A stretch of DNA of 64,000 bases from Chitinophagaceae bacterium (GTDB lineage: Bacteria; Bacteroidota; Bacteroidia; Chitinophagales; Chitinophagaceae). Below the pieces are notes generated by a model, which was given only the letters and a program-made list of their open reading frames with translations, was not told the origin of the DNA and did no database searches. Position 1 is the stretch's first letter, and the number at the start of each line of letters is the position of its first letter. Below, piece by piece: positions 44,936 through 53,848 of this stretch. A program made the position numbers and the translations under genes. The stretch is taken from NCBI GenBank assembly GCA_003168265.1, contig PMSV01000003.1, forward strand, positions 175,826 to 239,825. The letters are read 5' to 3'.

Positions 44936-45430
44936 ATGTCAACTTTAGAATTCAATCAATTACTGGTCAATAATGCGGAGTTTCTTAAACCCTTCGCAAT
45001 TACGCTTACCAGGGATTCTGAAGCAGCCAAGGACCTGTTTCAGGAAACCCTATACCGCGCCTTAGCAAATAAGGATAAGTATAATGTAGGGACGAACATC
45101 AAAGCCTGGTTATACACCATAATGCGGAATATATTTATAAATAATTACCGCAGGAAGGCAAAGCAGAATACGATATTTGATTCCTCGCCCAATGAGTTCT
45201 TATTAAACCTGAACCAGGTATCGGTAGGCAGCACGGCAGAAAGCAATCTGCGTATCAAAGATATTCAGCAGGCAATTCACAATCTTCCGGAAATATTCAG
45301 GAACCCCTTCCTCCTATATTTCGACGGATTCAAATACCATGAAATCGCCGACATGCTCACAGAGCCCCTGGGTACCATCAAGAGCAGGATCCATTTTGCT
45401 CGCAAATTGCTTAAATCGCAAATCGAGTAG
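44936..45430 (+). CDS. ECF-type RNA polymerase sigma factor
   Basis: This 164-residue sigma-70 family protein has region 2 (LTRDSEAAKDLFQETLYRALANKDKY, NIKAWLYTIMRNIFINNYRR) and region 4 (HNLPEIFRNPFLLYFDGFKYHEIADMLTEPLGTIKSRIHFARKLL). No anti-sigma gene adjoins it. It lies between a CarH-like regulator and idi. In several Bacteroidota this kind of MerR/sigma pair sits by carotenoid genes, which is background knowledge, not seen here. It may be controlled transcriptionally instead of by an anti-sigma factor. Confidence 0.93.
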   Translation: MSTLEFNQLLVNNAEFLKPFAITLTRDSEAAKDLFQETLYRALANKDKYNVGTNIKAWLYTIMRNIFINNYRRKAKQNTIFDSSPNEFLLNLNQVSVGSTAESNLRIKDIQQAIHNLPEIFRNPFLLYFDGFKYHEIADMLTEPLGTIKSRIHFARKLLKSQIE

Positions 45431-45511
45431 AATTTCGTCAGTCTGAAGAACTAATTATTTACCTTAACATTTTTGACCTGGCCTAGTGATTCCAACCTAT
45501 ACCAATAGTTC

Positions 45512-46042
45512 ATGGAGCAAAATTTGATCCTGGTAAATGAATACGACGAACCGACCGGTGTGATGGAAAAAATGGAAGTCCATCGCAAAGCCCTCTTGCA
45601 CCGGGCCTTTAGCGTATTTATTTTCAATTCCAGCTTCGAAATGCTGCTTCAGCGGCGGGCAATGGGAAAATACCATAGTGAGGGACTTTGGACAAATGCC
45701 TGCTGTAGTCACCCAAGACCAGGGGAGGAAATCGGGCTTTGCGCTAAACGAAGACTCCTGGAGGAATTGGGGATCTTGTCAGACCTGAAAGAGATTTTTC
45801 AATTCACCTACCGCCATTGTTTTGAAAACGGCCTTACGGAATACGAATACGATCATGTTTTCTTAGGTAAACATGAGGGACCGATCTACCCCGATGAATC
45901 CGAAGTCATGGATTACGCGTTTAAAAACATGGAAGAGATCAAAAAGGAACTCGATGAAAAACCCGAAATATTCAGCGCCTGGTTTCGGATCGCCTTTCCC
46001 TTATTGGTCAATTGGATGAGGGATCGGGAGGCCAAGTCATGA
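45512..46042 (+). CDS. idi: Isopentenyl-diphosphate delta-isomerase, type 1
   Basis: This 176-residue Nudix-fold isomerase interconverts IPP and DMAPP. The catalytic cysteine lies in TNACCSHPRPGE, the Nudix-like helix is GLCAKRRLLEELGI, and YEYDHVF holds the catalytic-region glutamate. It follows the sigma gene after 81 nt on the same strand. It is the only isoprenoid gene in view and supports the idea of a light/B12-responsive isoprenoid supply. Confidence 0.95.
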   Translation: MEQNLILVNEYDEPTGVMEKMEVHRKALLHRAFSVFIFNSSFEMLLQRRAMGKYHSEGLWTNACCSHPRPGEEIGLCAKRRLLEELGILSDLKEIFQFTYRHCFENGLTEYEYDHVFLGKHEGPIYPDESEVMDYAFKNMEEIKKELDEKPEIFSAWFRIAFPLLVNWMRDREAKS

Positions 46043-46086
46043 ATTATGTTATTTATTGTTTTCTCAGTTCTTTTCAGGAACCCGCT

Positions 46087-46629
46087 TCATATGACTCCGA
46101 TCACCAGGAAAACCGTTCCGGCCGCCGTAAGCGCAATCGCCGCATACCATAGTATTTTTTTACGGGTCAGGATGGCGATGGCGGATATCGCGATCGCTAT
46201 TTGAAAGATAGTGACTGCCTTAGAAAGGGTCACATGCCTGGATAAATGATTCTCTGAACTTTTGGTATCCTCTTCGGCGATGCTTTTAATTTCATTTTTC
46301 TCCTGATCATACCTCTGAATATCCTTATTTTCTTCTACGGGCTTATTGGAGAGATTATGCAGTATTTTATCCGTTGAGGATGCGATTTCGAATTTAATGC
46401 CCTTTGCCTGATAATAGGCCCACTGGTCAGAAGCCTTGATCTGGTCGATCATCGCTTCATTGACATGGTGTCCGCTTAATAAACCTGCGATAGCAGCCAG
46501 AACGGCCATAACGGCCGTAGACAATGCAACATAGAGGACCCATGCCTCTCTTTCTTCTTCCTTTTTCTTTTCCGCCTTTTCATTAATGGCTTCCTGCAAA
46601 TGTTCTGTAGGGATCTCTATTTCTTCCAT
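46087..46629 (-). CDS. DUF4337 family membrane protein
   Basis: This 180-residue protein has an acidic/lysine-rich N-terminal coil (EKAEKKKEEERE), a first transmembrane helix (LYVALSTAVMAVLAAIAGLL), a central hydrophilic coil containing SDQWAYYQAKGIKFEIA, and two C-terminal transmembrane segments. This pattern matches DUF4337. Function unknown. The ATG at 46629 (MEEIEIPTEHL) is preferred over a start 22 codons upstream, whose extension looks non-coding. It converges with idi. Confidence 0.85.
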   Translation of the reverse strand: MEEIEIPTEHLQEAINEKAEKKKEEEREAWVLYVALSTAVMAVLAAIAGLLSGHHVNEAMIDQIKASDQWAYYQAKGIKFEIASSTDKILHNLSNKPVEENKDIQRYDQEKNEIKSIAEEDTKSSENHLSRHVTLSKAVTIFQIAIAISAIAILTRKKILWYAAIALTAAGTVFLVIGVI

Positions 46630-46936
46630 TTTGTCAGTTTTAATGGCCCAAAGTTTCGGTAAATTTTCATTTTTTTGAACAGAACTGCAAGACAAAAGCT
46701 AAGAATTTTATTTTCAGGGTATTAGGTATTTGATTTTCCACACCCTGTTGATATATATTATTATTTCCCCTCGATTATTCTCAGAAACTTTGAAGCCAGC
46801 GGTATTGTATCACTCGGATTTTATTATTATTTTGGCCGTATCCCCATCCTATTGAAAAACTTGCTTATTTAAAATTACTAAAACAATGGATGGCGCGGGT
46901 AAAACGTGCACCATTTCTTAATTGAAGCTTACTATC
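46630..46936. other. Intergenic region between divergent DUF4337 and FG-GAP genes
   Basis: About 300 bases, AT-rich, must hold divergent promoters for the two neighbours. I find no full TTTG-N19/21-TAnnTTTG promoter. There is only a loose inverted repeat, CAGGGT (46715-46720) and ACCCTG (46742-46747), with a 21-nt loop. No RNA gene recognised. Confidence 0.4.
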
Positions 46937-49900
46937 ATGCAAACCACTTTGCTCTTCTCAACAGGACGAAGTCTTTCAAATTATTTAAGGAAGGTTATTA
47001 TTCTGTTTGGCGCGGCGGCTCTAACTTTATTATTTATTTCCAGGAATCAGGAACCGTCTGTTGCCCATAGGTCACGGGCCCTCTCCAAGGCACCCGCTTA
47101 TACCAGCCTGATCAACCAAATGTATTCCAAAAGGAATAAGATGGCCTCCGGGGCCAGTAATCCGATCGATACTTCATCCCTGAAGCAGACCGATTGGTAT
47201 CGCAGCGTTAAAAACTTTATAGAAGAACGATCCTATTACCTCGTTGCCGGCCAGGAGAAAAAGCAATACCGAAGTGTGAACATTACTCAAAACCTGAGGG
47301 CCAATTATCAAAGCACAGGTTTCGAATTGTCGCCGATTCCGGCAAGTGGAAAGGATAAGAAACAGGACGATGATTGGCAATTAAGCATATCCGTTAAAGG
47401 ACTCTATGGAGATGGCTATTTGCTTGGAACCGCCCTGCCCGGAAAAGCCTCTCCCAATTCTTCAGACAATCAGCTCGAATATCAGTTCAATGAAGGTTGG
47501 TCAGTTCAGTATAAGAATGATCCGAAGGGAATCCGGCAAAATTTCATCATTCAGAAAAAACCCTCCGCTAATACTGACAGACTGATTGTGCAGATGAAGA
47601 CGAATAAGGGTTGGGTAGTTGACAAAGCCCACGATAAGGAACTTCATTTCGCAAAAAGAAATGCAAATGGAGCTTTGGAAACCAAGATCATTTACAATGA
47701 CCTCAAGGCATGGGATGCCAAAGGGCAGGCGCTTATTTGCCGGATGGAGGTTTCAAAACAAAATAATTTTGAACTCATAACAGATGTAAAAAATGCAAAT
47801 TATCCAATAACAATCGACCCCCTGAGTTCCATCCCATCAGCCACGCTGACCGGGGCATCCACAAGCAGCCTTTTCGGGGGTGCTATCGCCAGTGCAGGTG
47901 ATATCAATGGGGACGGATATAGCGATGTCATTGTAGGCGCTCCTGAAACCGATGGATTGACAGGGGAAGTGTTTATATTTCTCGGAAGCATTTCCGGCCT
48001 TTCGACGACGGCGGCAGCCACGATTTCCGGCCCTTCAGCTGGTAGTGATTTTGGTGTAAGTGTAGCCAGTGCAGGGGACATAAACGGGGATGGGTACAGC
48101 GATGTAGTTGTCGGCGCACCAGGGACTTCGACTAATACCGGCTCGGTCTATATTTTTGAAGGAACTGCAACGGGAATTGCGACCAATGCGACCCCTACAG
48201 CCATATTGACCGGGGTTTCAACCGGCAATTATTTCGGGATCAGCGTTGCAGGGGCAGGGGATGTCAACGGCGACGGCTATTCGGATATTATCGTAGGAGC
48301 ATATGCGGCCGGAGGTACGGGCGCAGCTTATATATACCAAGGAAGCAGCACGGCCATTGCTTCAGGCGCGAGCCCTAATGCTACACTCAGCGGTGCGGCC
48401 ATCGGCGATGCATTTGGCATCAGCGTTGCCAGCGCTGGTGATGTGAATAGCGATGGATACAGCGATGTGATTGTCGGGGCCTACGGCCATGCTACGGGTA
48501 CGGGTGCCGCCTATATATATGAAGGAAGCAGCACGGGCATAGCAAATGGGGCTAGCCCCTCAGCCACCCTCAACGGACCCGCCACTGGCGCTGAATTCGG
48601 AGGAAGTGTGGCCAGTGCAGGGGATGTGAATGGAGATGGCTACAGCGATGTGATCGTCGGGGCCTCGGGAGTTTCGACCAATACCGGAGCAGCTTTTATA
48701 TATGAGGGAAGTTCATCCGGGATCGCAAGCGGAGCAAGCCCTTCGACCACACTTTCCGGAATCAACACCGGTGACCGCTTCGGATTCAGTGTTGCAGGAG
48801 CCGGAGACATGAATGGCGACGCATTTGCCGATGTGATCGTCGGTGCGATTGGCGTTAGCTCCAGTACGGGAGCAGCTTATGTCTTCGAAGGCAGTCTGAC
48901 TGGGACCTCTGCAACAGCGGCCCTCACAGTAAAGGGTACAGCCACAGGTGATAATTTTGGTTTTGCCGTAGCCAGTGCAGGGGATATGAATGGAGATGGG
49001 TTAAGCGATGCAATAGTCGGAGGACCGGACAATACTTCTTCTACGGGTTTGGTAAATGTATTCCAGGGAAGATCGGATTTTTCAGTTAACCCTGCCAATG
49101 TAACCTTTACGGGACAGAATGCAGGTGACCGTTTAGGGCTCAGCGTAACCAGCGCGGGAGATATCAACGGAGATGGCTATAGTGATGTGGTAGTGGGAGC
49201 CATCGGTTACAATAATATTACCGGCGCAGCTTATGTGTTTTACGGAAGCAAGACTGGCCTAACCTTATCCAGTCCAACTATCCTTACCATTCCCTTTACA
49301 GGGAATCAGGAGAATTTTGGATGGGATGTGGCCGGGTCCGATATCAATGGTGATGGATATAGCGATGTGATCGTAGGAGCCTATGCTCAAAATTCATCTG
49401 CAGGTGAAGTATATATCTACCTGGGCAGTGCCAGTGGATTAAACACAACAGTGGCAAGTACGCTGAACGGCAAGAATTCTTTCGATGAATTCGGTTATTC
49501 AGTCGCCAATGCGGGGGATGTGAACGGTGATGGTTATGGCGATATTATAATAGGAGCCCCTGGCGTTTCCATTCCAAATTCCAATAATGGAGCAGCCTAT
49601 ATTTATCTCGGGAGCGCAACCGGCATACCTACCAATGGTGCAGCCGATACCCTCTATGGACCTGCAGCTTTTGCAGCATTCGGGATTTGTGTTTCCACGG
49701 CTGGTGATGTGAATGGGGACGGATACAGCGATGTGATCGTTGGCACCAATGGCCCGGATAATGCCTATGTATTTTATGGCAGCACCACCGGCATTGCGAA
49801 CAACCAAACACCCAACGTCACTTTAAACGGAAATTATGGAAATGGAACCGGGGGGACTTTCGGTATTAGCGTAGCGACTGCGGGCGATGTGAACGGTGAC

Positions 49901-51310
49901 GGGTTTAGCGATGTCATTGTCGGTGCAAATACCGGAGCAGGAAACGGAAATGGCGCGGGTTCAGCGGCCATATTCCTGGGTAGCGCCGGCGGCCTATCCA
50001 ATACAGCCTCAGTCGTCCTTGACGGTGTAAATCCCGGAGATTTATTCGGTTCCGCGGTATCTACTGCAGGAGATGTCAACGGTGATGGCTATTCTGACGT
50101 GATTGTTCGGGCTACCAATGGGACCAATATAGACGGACCTACCGGAGCAGTTTATCTTTATCTTGGAAGTCCTTCGGGATTAAGTTCCACTATTGCGGCA
50201 ACCTTCACGGATGCCACTTCCGGAGCCTCATATGCATCGACTGAAGTGCCTCGCCGGGCGCTTGCAGGTGCCGGTGATGTCAACGGCGATGGATACAGCG
50301 ATCTGCTTGTCGGGGTTTATGAAGATGCCAGTTTGGGCGTCAAGACGGGTAAATTATATGTATATTATGGAAACCTGGCGGTCGGGCACAACGGATCAAA
50401 TGTGCTGAAGCTCTATGAAACAGACCTTACAAACCCGATCGCAGCCGATAATCTGACACAGGAATTCTTTGGTCTTGGCCTCTATGTTCAGTCGCCCTTT
50501 GGTTCTGTGAAAGGAAAACTGGTTTGGGAAACCGAGCAAAATGGAACGCCTTTCCAGGGCAACCCAATTACCAATAATGTTGTCACGACGGGCGGACAAA
50601 CTGTTTTTGCACAAATCCCGGCCGGAGGTATAGAATTCAAGAACCTGGTTGAAAAATCTGATGGCAAAACCACCAAGGTCAGAACGAGGATTCGATATGC
50701 TCCAACCGCAGTGACCTTCGGACAGGTATTTAGTCCTTGGATCTATTCACAGGTCTACCTGCTTCAGGGAAATTTGGGTGTCGTGCCCCTTCAATTGCTC
50801 AGCCTTACTGCACAGACAGAAATGCCAAATATCGTCCTGAACTGGAAGGTGGCCGGTGATGTAAACCTTAGCGGATACACAGTGGAACATAGTCTTGATG
50901 GGACTAACTTCGATTCGCTCGGATTTGTAACTTCCAATCAAAGCGCCAATACCTCCACTTATTCCTTCACCCATTACCATCCTTCCGAAGGCATTCATTA
51001 TTATCGCCTGAAGGAATTGACTATTGAGGGTTCCTTTACGAATAGCCAGAATGTTTGGGCAACGATCAATGGCAATACCGTATTCAGCGTTTATCCCAAC
51101 CCGGCAACTGATCATATAGTGATATCCTATACGGGTCAGAATGGTGGCTATGCTCGCATCACCAATGCAGCCGGTCTGCTTATAGGTTTGTACAAACTGA
51201 ATAGAAGCAGCGGCCAGACCACAATACCGGTTAACAATTTTGCAAGAGGAAATTATTTTGTAGATATACCGGGAAGCGGGTTTGCGCCTGTGCAGGTCAG
51301 CATGCCATAG
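46937..51310 (+). CDS. Large secreted FG-GAP (integrin-alpha-like) repeat protein with T9SS C-terminal sorting domain
   Basis: This 1457-residue surface or secreted protein has an N-terminal hydrophobic signal segment (KVIILFGAAALTLLFI, residues about 19-34) and a non-repetitive domain of about 270 residues. Fourteen FG-GAP repeats follow, each with AGDxNGDGYSDVIVGA calcium-loop cores and xxYIYxG endings. Fourteen blades fit two seven-bladed beta-propellers. A linker, a fibronectin-like region (VLNWKVAGDVNLSGYTVEHS) and a type A sorting domain (VYPNPATDHIVI) complete it. Degenerate blades show NSDG in repeat 4, NGDAFAD in repeat 6, and VRA in place of VGA in repeat 13. The ATG at 46937 is preferred to a TTG 15 nt upstream. 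Likely an adhesin. Confidence 0.93.
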   Translation: MQTTLLFSTGRSLSNYLRKVIILFGAAALTLLFISRNQEPSVAHRSRALSKAPAYTSLINQMYSKRNKMASGASNPIDTSSLKQTDWYRSVKNFIEERSYYLVAGQEKKQYRSVNITQNLRANYQSTGFELSPIPASGKDKKQDDDWQLSISVKGLYGDGYLLGTALPGKASPNSSDNQLEYQFNEGWSVQYKNDPKGIRQNFIIQKKPSANTDRLIVQMKTNKGWVVDKAHDKELHFAKRNANGALETKIIYNDLKAWDAKGQALICRMEVSKQNNFELITDVKNANYPITIDPLSSIPSATLTGASTSSLFGGAIASAGDINGDGYSDVIVGAPETDGLTGEVFIFLGSISGLSTTAAATISGPSAGSDFGVSVASAGDINGDGYSDVVVGAPGTSTNTGSVYIFEGTATGIATNATPTAILTGVSTGNYFGISVAGAGDVNGDGYSDIIVGAYAAGGTGAAYIYQGSSTAIASGASPNATLSGAAIGDAFGISVASAGDVNSDGYSDVIVGAYGHATGTGAAYIYEGSSTGIANGASPSATLNGPATGAEFGGSVASAGDVNGDGYSDVIVGASGVSTNTGAAFIYEGSSSGIASGASPSTTLSGINTGDRFGFSVAGAGDMNGDAFADVIVGAIGVSSSTGAAYVFEGSLTGTSATAALTVKGTATGDNFGFAVASAGDMNGDGLSDAIVGGPDNTSSTGLVNVFQGRSDFSVNPANVTFTGQNAGDRLGLSVTSAGDINGDGYSDVVVGAIGYNNITGAAYVFYGSKTGLTLSSPTILTIPFTGNQENFGWDVAGSDINGDGYSDVIVGAYAQNSSAGEVYIYLGSASGLNTTVASTLNGKNSFDEFGYSVANAGDVNGDGYGDIIIGAPGVSIPNSNNGAAYIYLGSATGIPTNGAADTLYGPAAFAAFGICVSTAGDVNGDGYSDVIVGTNGPDNAYVFYGSTTGIANNQTPNVTLNGNYGNGTGGTFGISVATAGDVNGDGFSDVIVGANTGAGNGNGAGSAAIFLGSAGGLSNTASVVLDGVNPGDLFGSAVSTAGDVNGDGYSDVIVRATNGTNIDGPTGAVYLYLGSPSGLSSTIAATFTDATSGASYASTEVPRRALAGAGDVNGDGYSDLLVGVYEDASLGVKTGKLYVYYGNLAVGHNGSNVLKLYETDLTNPIAADNLTQEFFGLGLYVQSPFGSVKGKLVWETEQNGTPFQGNPITNNVVTTGGQTVFAQIPAGGIEFKNLVEKSDGKTTKVRTRIRYAPTAVTFGQVFSPWIYSQVYLLQGNLGVVPLQLLSLTAQTEMPNIVLNWKVAGDVNLSGYTVEHSLDGTNFDSLGFVTSNQSANTSTYSFTHYHPSEGIHYYRLKELTIEGSFTNSQNVWATINGNTVFSVYPNPATDHIVISYTGQNGGYARITNAAGLLIGLYKLNRSSGQTTIPVNNFARGNYFVDIPGSGFAPVQVSMP
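47839..50375 (+). repeat. Tandem FG-GAP repeat array (14 units)
   Basis: Fourteen in-frame units of roughly 165-225 bases encode the propeller blades. The most constant stretch encodes GDxNGDGYSDVIVGA. Several units share near-identical core codons, so recombination between units, and assembly error, are possible here. Confidence 0.85.
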
Positions 51311-51330
51311 TGCATTGAAATAATTTGCAT

Positions 51331-51362
51331 AAAAGCCTGTCAGGAAAGACTGACAGGCTTTT
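51331..51362. terminator. Bidirectional intrinsic terminator
   Basis: A perfect 12-bp inverted repeat (AAAAGCCTGTCA, 51331-51342; TGACAGGCTTTT, 51351-51362) with an 8-nt loop lies between the converging FG-GAP gene and uvrC. A-run and T-run flank the GC-rich stem, so it can terminate in both directions. Its right arm reaches the first base of the uvrC stop codon. Confidence 0.88.
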
Positions 51363-53185
51363 TACATTGGCTCCTGCTGCCTTTCCTTTTCAAAATGGGC
51401 AATGATGAGTTTTGCCTTGGATTGCCCCACGGCTTCCGACAAGGCTTCATCTGTCAATAACTTGATCTTACTTACGGAATGAAATCTCTTAAGCAAAATA
51501 TCCATGGTCGATTTACCGATGCCTTTGATGGATTCCAATTCATTGGCAAAAGTTCCCTGACTCCTTTTCTTTCTATGGAACTGGATTCCGAAACGATGCA
51601 CTTCATCCCTTATGCGTCGGATGAGCATCAATCCCATGCTTTGGTAGGGTAGTTTGATGGATTCAGAATCCCCGGGAAAAAAAATCTCCTCTTCATTTTT
51701 AGCAAGCCCGATGACCGTGATCTTTCCTGTTATGCCCAGTACTTCCATGCTCTCCATGGCTGCGCTCAACTGCCCCTTGCCACCGTCAATTATGACCAGT
51801 TGAGGCAAGGATTGCCCCTCATCCAATAATCTCCTGTATCTCCTGAAAACTACCTCCTTCATCGTGGCAAAATCATTGATGCCCTGAACGGTTTTGACAT
51901 TGAAATGGCGGTAATCCTTCTTGCTCTCTTTTCCATTCCGAAAACAGACCATGGCCGATACAGGAAAGCTTCCCTGGAAATTGGAATTGTCAAAGCACTC
52001 TATATGAACCGGCAGTTCCCTCAACTGCAATTCGCCTTCCAATTCCTTCAATACCTGGGTTTGGGCGTCTGAAGAAGCGGTTTCCAGATTCAGGGCCTTC
52101 TTTTTCTTCCATTCCTCCCTGAAATAGGCTGCATTCTTTTCGGAAAGTTCCAGCAATTTTTTCTTGTCTCCCCCCCTTGGTACGGTTAACTTAATCCCCT
52201 CCTGGGGATACGAGAGATCAAATGGAACGATGATCTCGGTTGCCTGGCTTTTAAAAGTTTCCCGGATGATGGCGATTGACTGGGAAAGGACTATTTCAGG
52301 CGGCTCCTCCAATTTGTTTTCGATGCGGACCGTATGCGTTTGAACGATTGTCCCGTTTTCCACCATCAGGTAATTGACATATGCGATTTCCTCCTCGCTG
52401 GCAATGGTAAACACATCCGCATGAGTTACATGCCTGCTCACGATGACCGATCTGGACTGGTAGCTTTCCAGGTATTCAATTTTTTTTCTGAGTATTTCCG
52501 CTTTTTCGAATTTCAAGTGAGCGGCCGTCTCCTTCATGTCCTTCTTGAATTGCTGAATGAGCGGGCTCAGGTTTCCCTTCAGCATGTTTTTGACCTGATC
52601 CAGACCCTCATGGTAATCTGCGGCGCTTTGCAGACCTTCACAGGGCCCTTTGCAATTGCCCAAATGGTATTCCAGGCAGACCTTAAATTTTTTTTTGTTG
52701 ATATTGGATTCCGTCAGGTTCAATTTACAGGTCCTGAGCGGGATATTTGTGCGAATGAATTGGATCAATTCCCGGACCCTTGCGACGGAAGTAAAAGGAC
52801 CCAGGTATTCCGAACCATCCAGGATCTCTTTTCTGGTTAGAAAGACTCTCGGGAAAGGCTCTTTTTTTATGACAATGAAAGGATAGCTCTTGTCATCTTT
52901 CAGGTTGATATTGTAGCGGGGCTGGTATTCCTTGATCAGAGAATTTTCAAGGAAAAAAGCATCCTGCTCTGAATTGACGATCGTGAATTCGATGCGTGCA
53001 ATGCGTTGAACCAGTTCATGGGTCTTGTAGGTGGTAAAGGTCTTCAGAAAATAAGAACTCACCCGCTTGCGCAAATCCTTTGCCTTTCCCACATAGATCA
53101 GCTCGTTTTCTGCATCGAAATATTTGTAGATGCCAGGTTGATGTGGAATGGACGTGGCGATCTGCTGAAATTCCTGCTGGGTCAT
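51362..53185 (-). CDS. uvrC: Excinuclease ABC subunit C
   Basis: This is the nucleotide-excision repair nuclease that cuts on both sides of a lesion after UvrA/UvrB loading. The GIY-YIG domain is at the N-terminus (PGIYKYFDAENELIYVGKAKDLRKRV), with a cysteine cluster at about residues 150-180, a UVR-like region near 200-235, the RNase H-like domain (ECFDNSNFQGSFPVSAMVCF, VIIDGGKGQLSAA, RDEVHRFGIQFHRKKR) and C-terminal helix-hairpin-helix (LESIKGIGKSTMDILLKRF). The 607-residue length is standard. It follows the lipoprotein gene by 4 nt. Confidence 0.97.
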   Translation of the reverse strand: MTQQEFQQIATSIPHQPGIYKYFDAENELIYVGKAKDLRKRVSSYFLKTFTTYKTHELVQRIARIEFTIVNSEQDAFFLENSLIKEYQPRYNINLKDDKSYPFIVIKKEPFPRVFLTRKEILDGSEYLGPFTSVARVRELIQFIRTNIPLRTCKLNLTESNINKKKFKVCLEYHLGNCKGPCEGLQSAADYHEGLDQVKNMLKGNLSPLIQQFKKDMKETAAHLKFEKAEILRKKIEYLESYQSRSVIVSRHVTHADVFTIASEEEIAYVNYLMVENGTIVQTHTVRIENKLEEPPEIVLSQSIAIIRETFKSQATEIIVPFDLSYPQEGIKLTVPRGGDKKKLLELSEKNAAYFREEWKKKKALNLETASSDAQTQVLKELEGELQLRELPVHIECFDNSNFQGSFPVSAMVCFRNGKESKKDYRHFNVKTVQGINDFATMKEVVFRRYRRLLDEGQSLPQLVIIDGGKGQLSAAMESMEVLGITGKITVIGLAKNEEEIFFPGDSESIKLPYQSMGLMLIRRIRDEVHRFGIQFHRKKRSQGTFANELESIKGIGKSTMDILLKRFHSVSKIKLLTDEALSEAVGQSKAKLIIAHFEKERQQEPM

Positions 53186-53189
53186 GGTT

Positions 53190-53774
53190 TTAATTTTCGG
53201 AACCCCATACCAGTTTTTCCACTTTCGTTCTTTCAGGAAAATGGGCTATTCTTTTACTGGCGATGACCTGACAACTGGTCCTGGTTCTCCAAAGCATTTT
53301 TTTGAGGATCAGGGTGTCTCCGGCATGCTCCACTTTTTCCATATAAACGCTGCTGATCCTGTTTGTGCCTTTTTGCTGATTAAAAATTACATCCACTCTT
53401 TGCAAGGAAGAGGTGGAATCCCTTGCCTCATAGTTGAAATTTATGGTATTGGTGGTTTCATCCAGAAAAGTGGATTCGAAATAGGCTTCTTCAAAACCTG
53501 GCAGTTCAAGTTCCTTGCATAGGAATTGCCTGGAAAAAATATCGAAAACTGCAGTCGTGACATAGGAACTGTCGGTCTTGTCACCCACCGTCACCAATTT
53601 CTCAAATCCTATTGGTAAAGAGTCCGCATTGTGAATTTCATCAAGCAGGTAACCATTTACCGGAATATAATGATGGGCCTCCGCTGGGGCTGGTTTTGTC
53701 GCAGGGCTATGGCTGCTGTTCTTACAAGCTGCGTATAATACAAATCCGAATAAAAAAAATTGCCTGAGAGTCAT
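53190..53774 (-). CDS. Putative lipoprotein, unknown function
   Basis: This 194-residue protein has a short N-terminal hydrophobic segment (FFLFGFVLYAAC) with a lipobox-like LYAAC, placing the lipidated cysteine at about residue 17. A Ser/Pro/Ala-rich spacer follows. The mature part is beta-rich with no motif I recognise. It is only 4 nt upstream of uvrC, so the two are probably co-transcribed, without an obvious functional link. Confidence 0.72.
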   Translation of the reverse strand: MTLRQFFLFGFVLYAACKNSSHSPATKPAPAEAHHYIPVNGYLLDEIHNADSLPIGFEKLVTVGDKTDSSYVTTAVFDIFSRQFLCKELELPGFEEAYFESTFLDETTNTINFNYEARDSTSSLQRVDVIFNQQKGTNRISSVYMEKVEHAGDTLILKKMLWRTRTSCQVIASKRIAHFPERTKVEKLVWGSEN

Positions 53775-53813
53775 GAGTCAAATGAAATTAAGATCCTGTA
53801 AATGAGGGGCGCC

Positions 53814-53821
53814 CAAATTTA
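53814..53821 (-). promoter_or_regulatory. Candidate -7 element (TAAATTTG) for lipoprotein-uvrC
   Basis: On the minus strand the octamer TAAATTTG matches the Bacteroidota -7 consensus TAnnTTTG, about 40 nt upstream of the lipoprotein start and inside the only intergenic gap here. No convincing -33 TTG at the usual distance was found. Confidence 0.35.
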
Positions 53822-53848
53822 AGATTTAAGTAGAATCTGCTGATTAGT

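Noticed and set aside
46715..46747. CAGGGT/ACCCTG inverted repeat
   Set aside because: Six-base arms with a 21-nt loop are weak and no promoter or regulator context supports them.
47839..50375. FG-GAP array as a CRISPR or non-coding repeat
   Set aside because: The repeats are in frame, encode beta-propeller blades, and vary as coding sequence; there are no short identical repeats with unique spacers.
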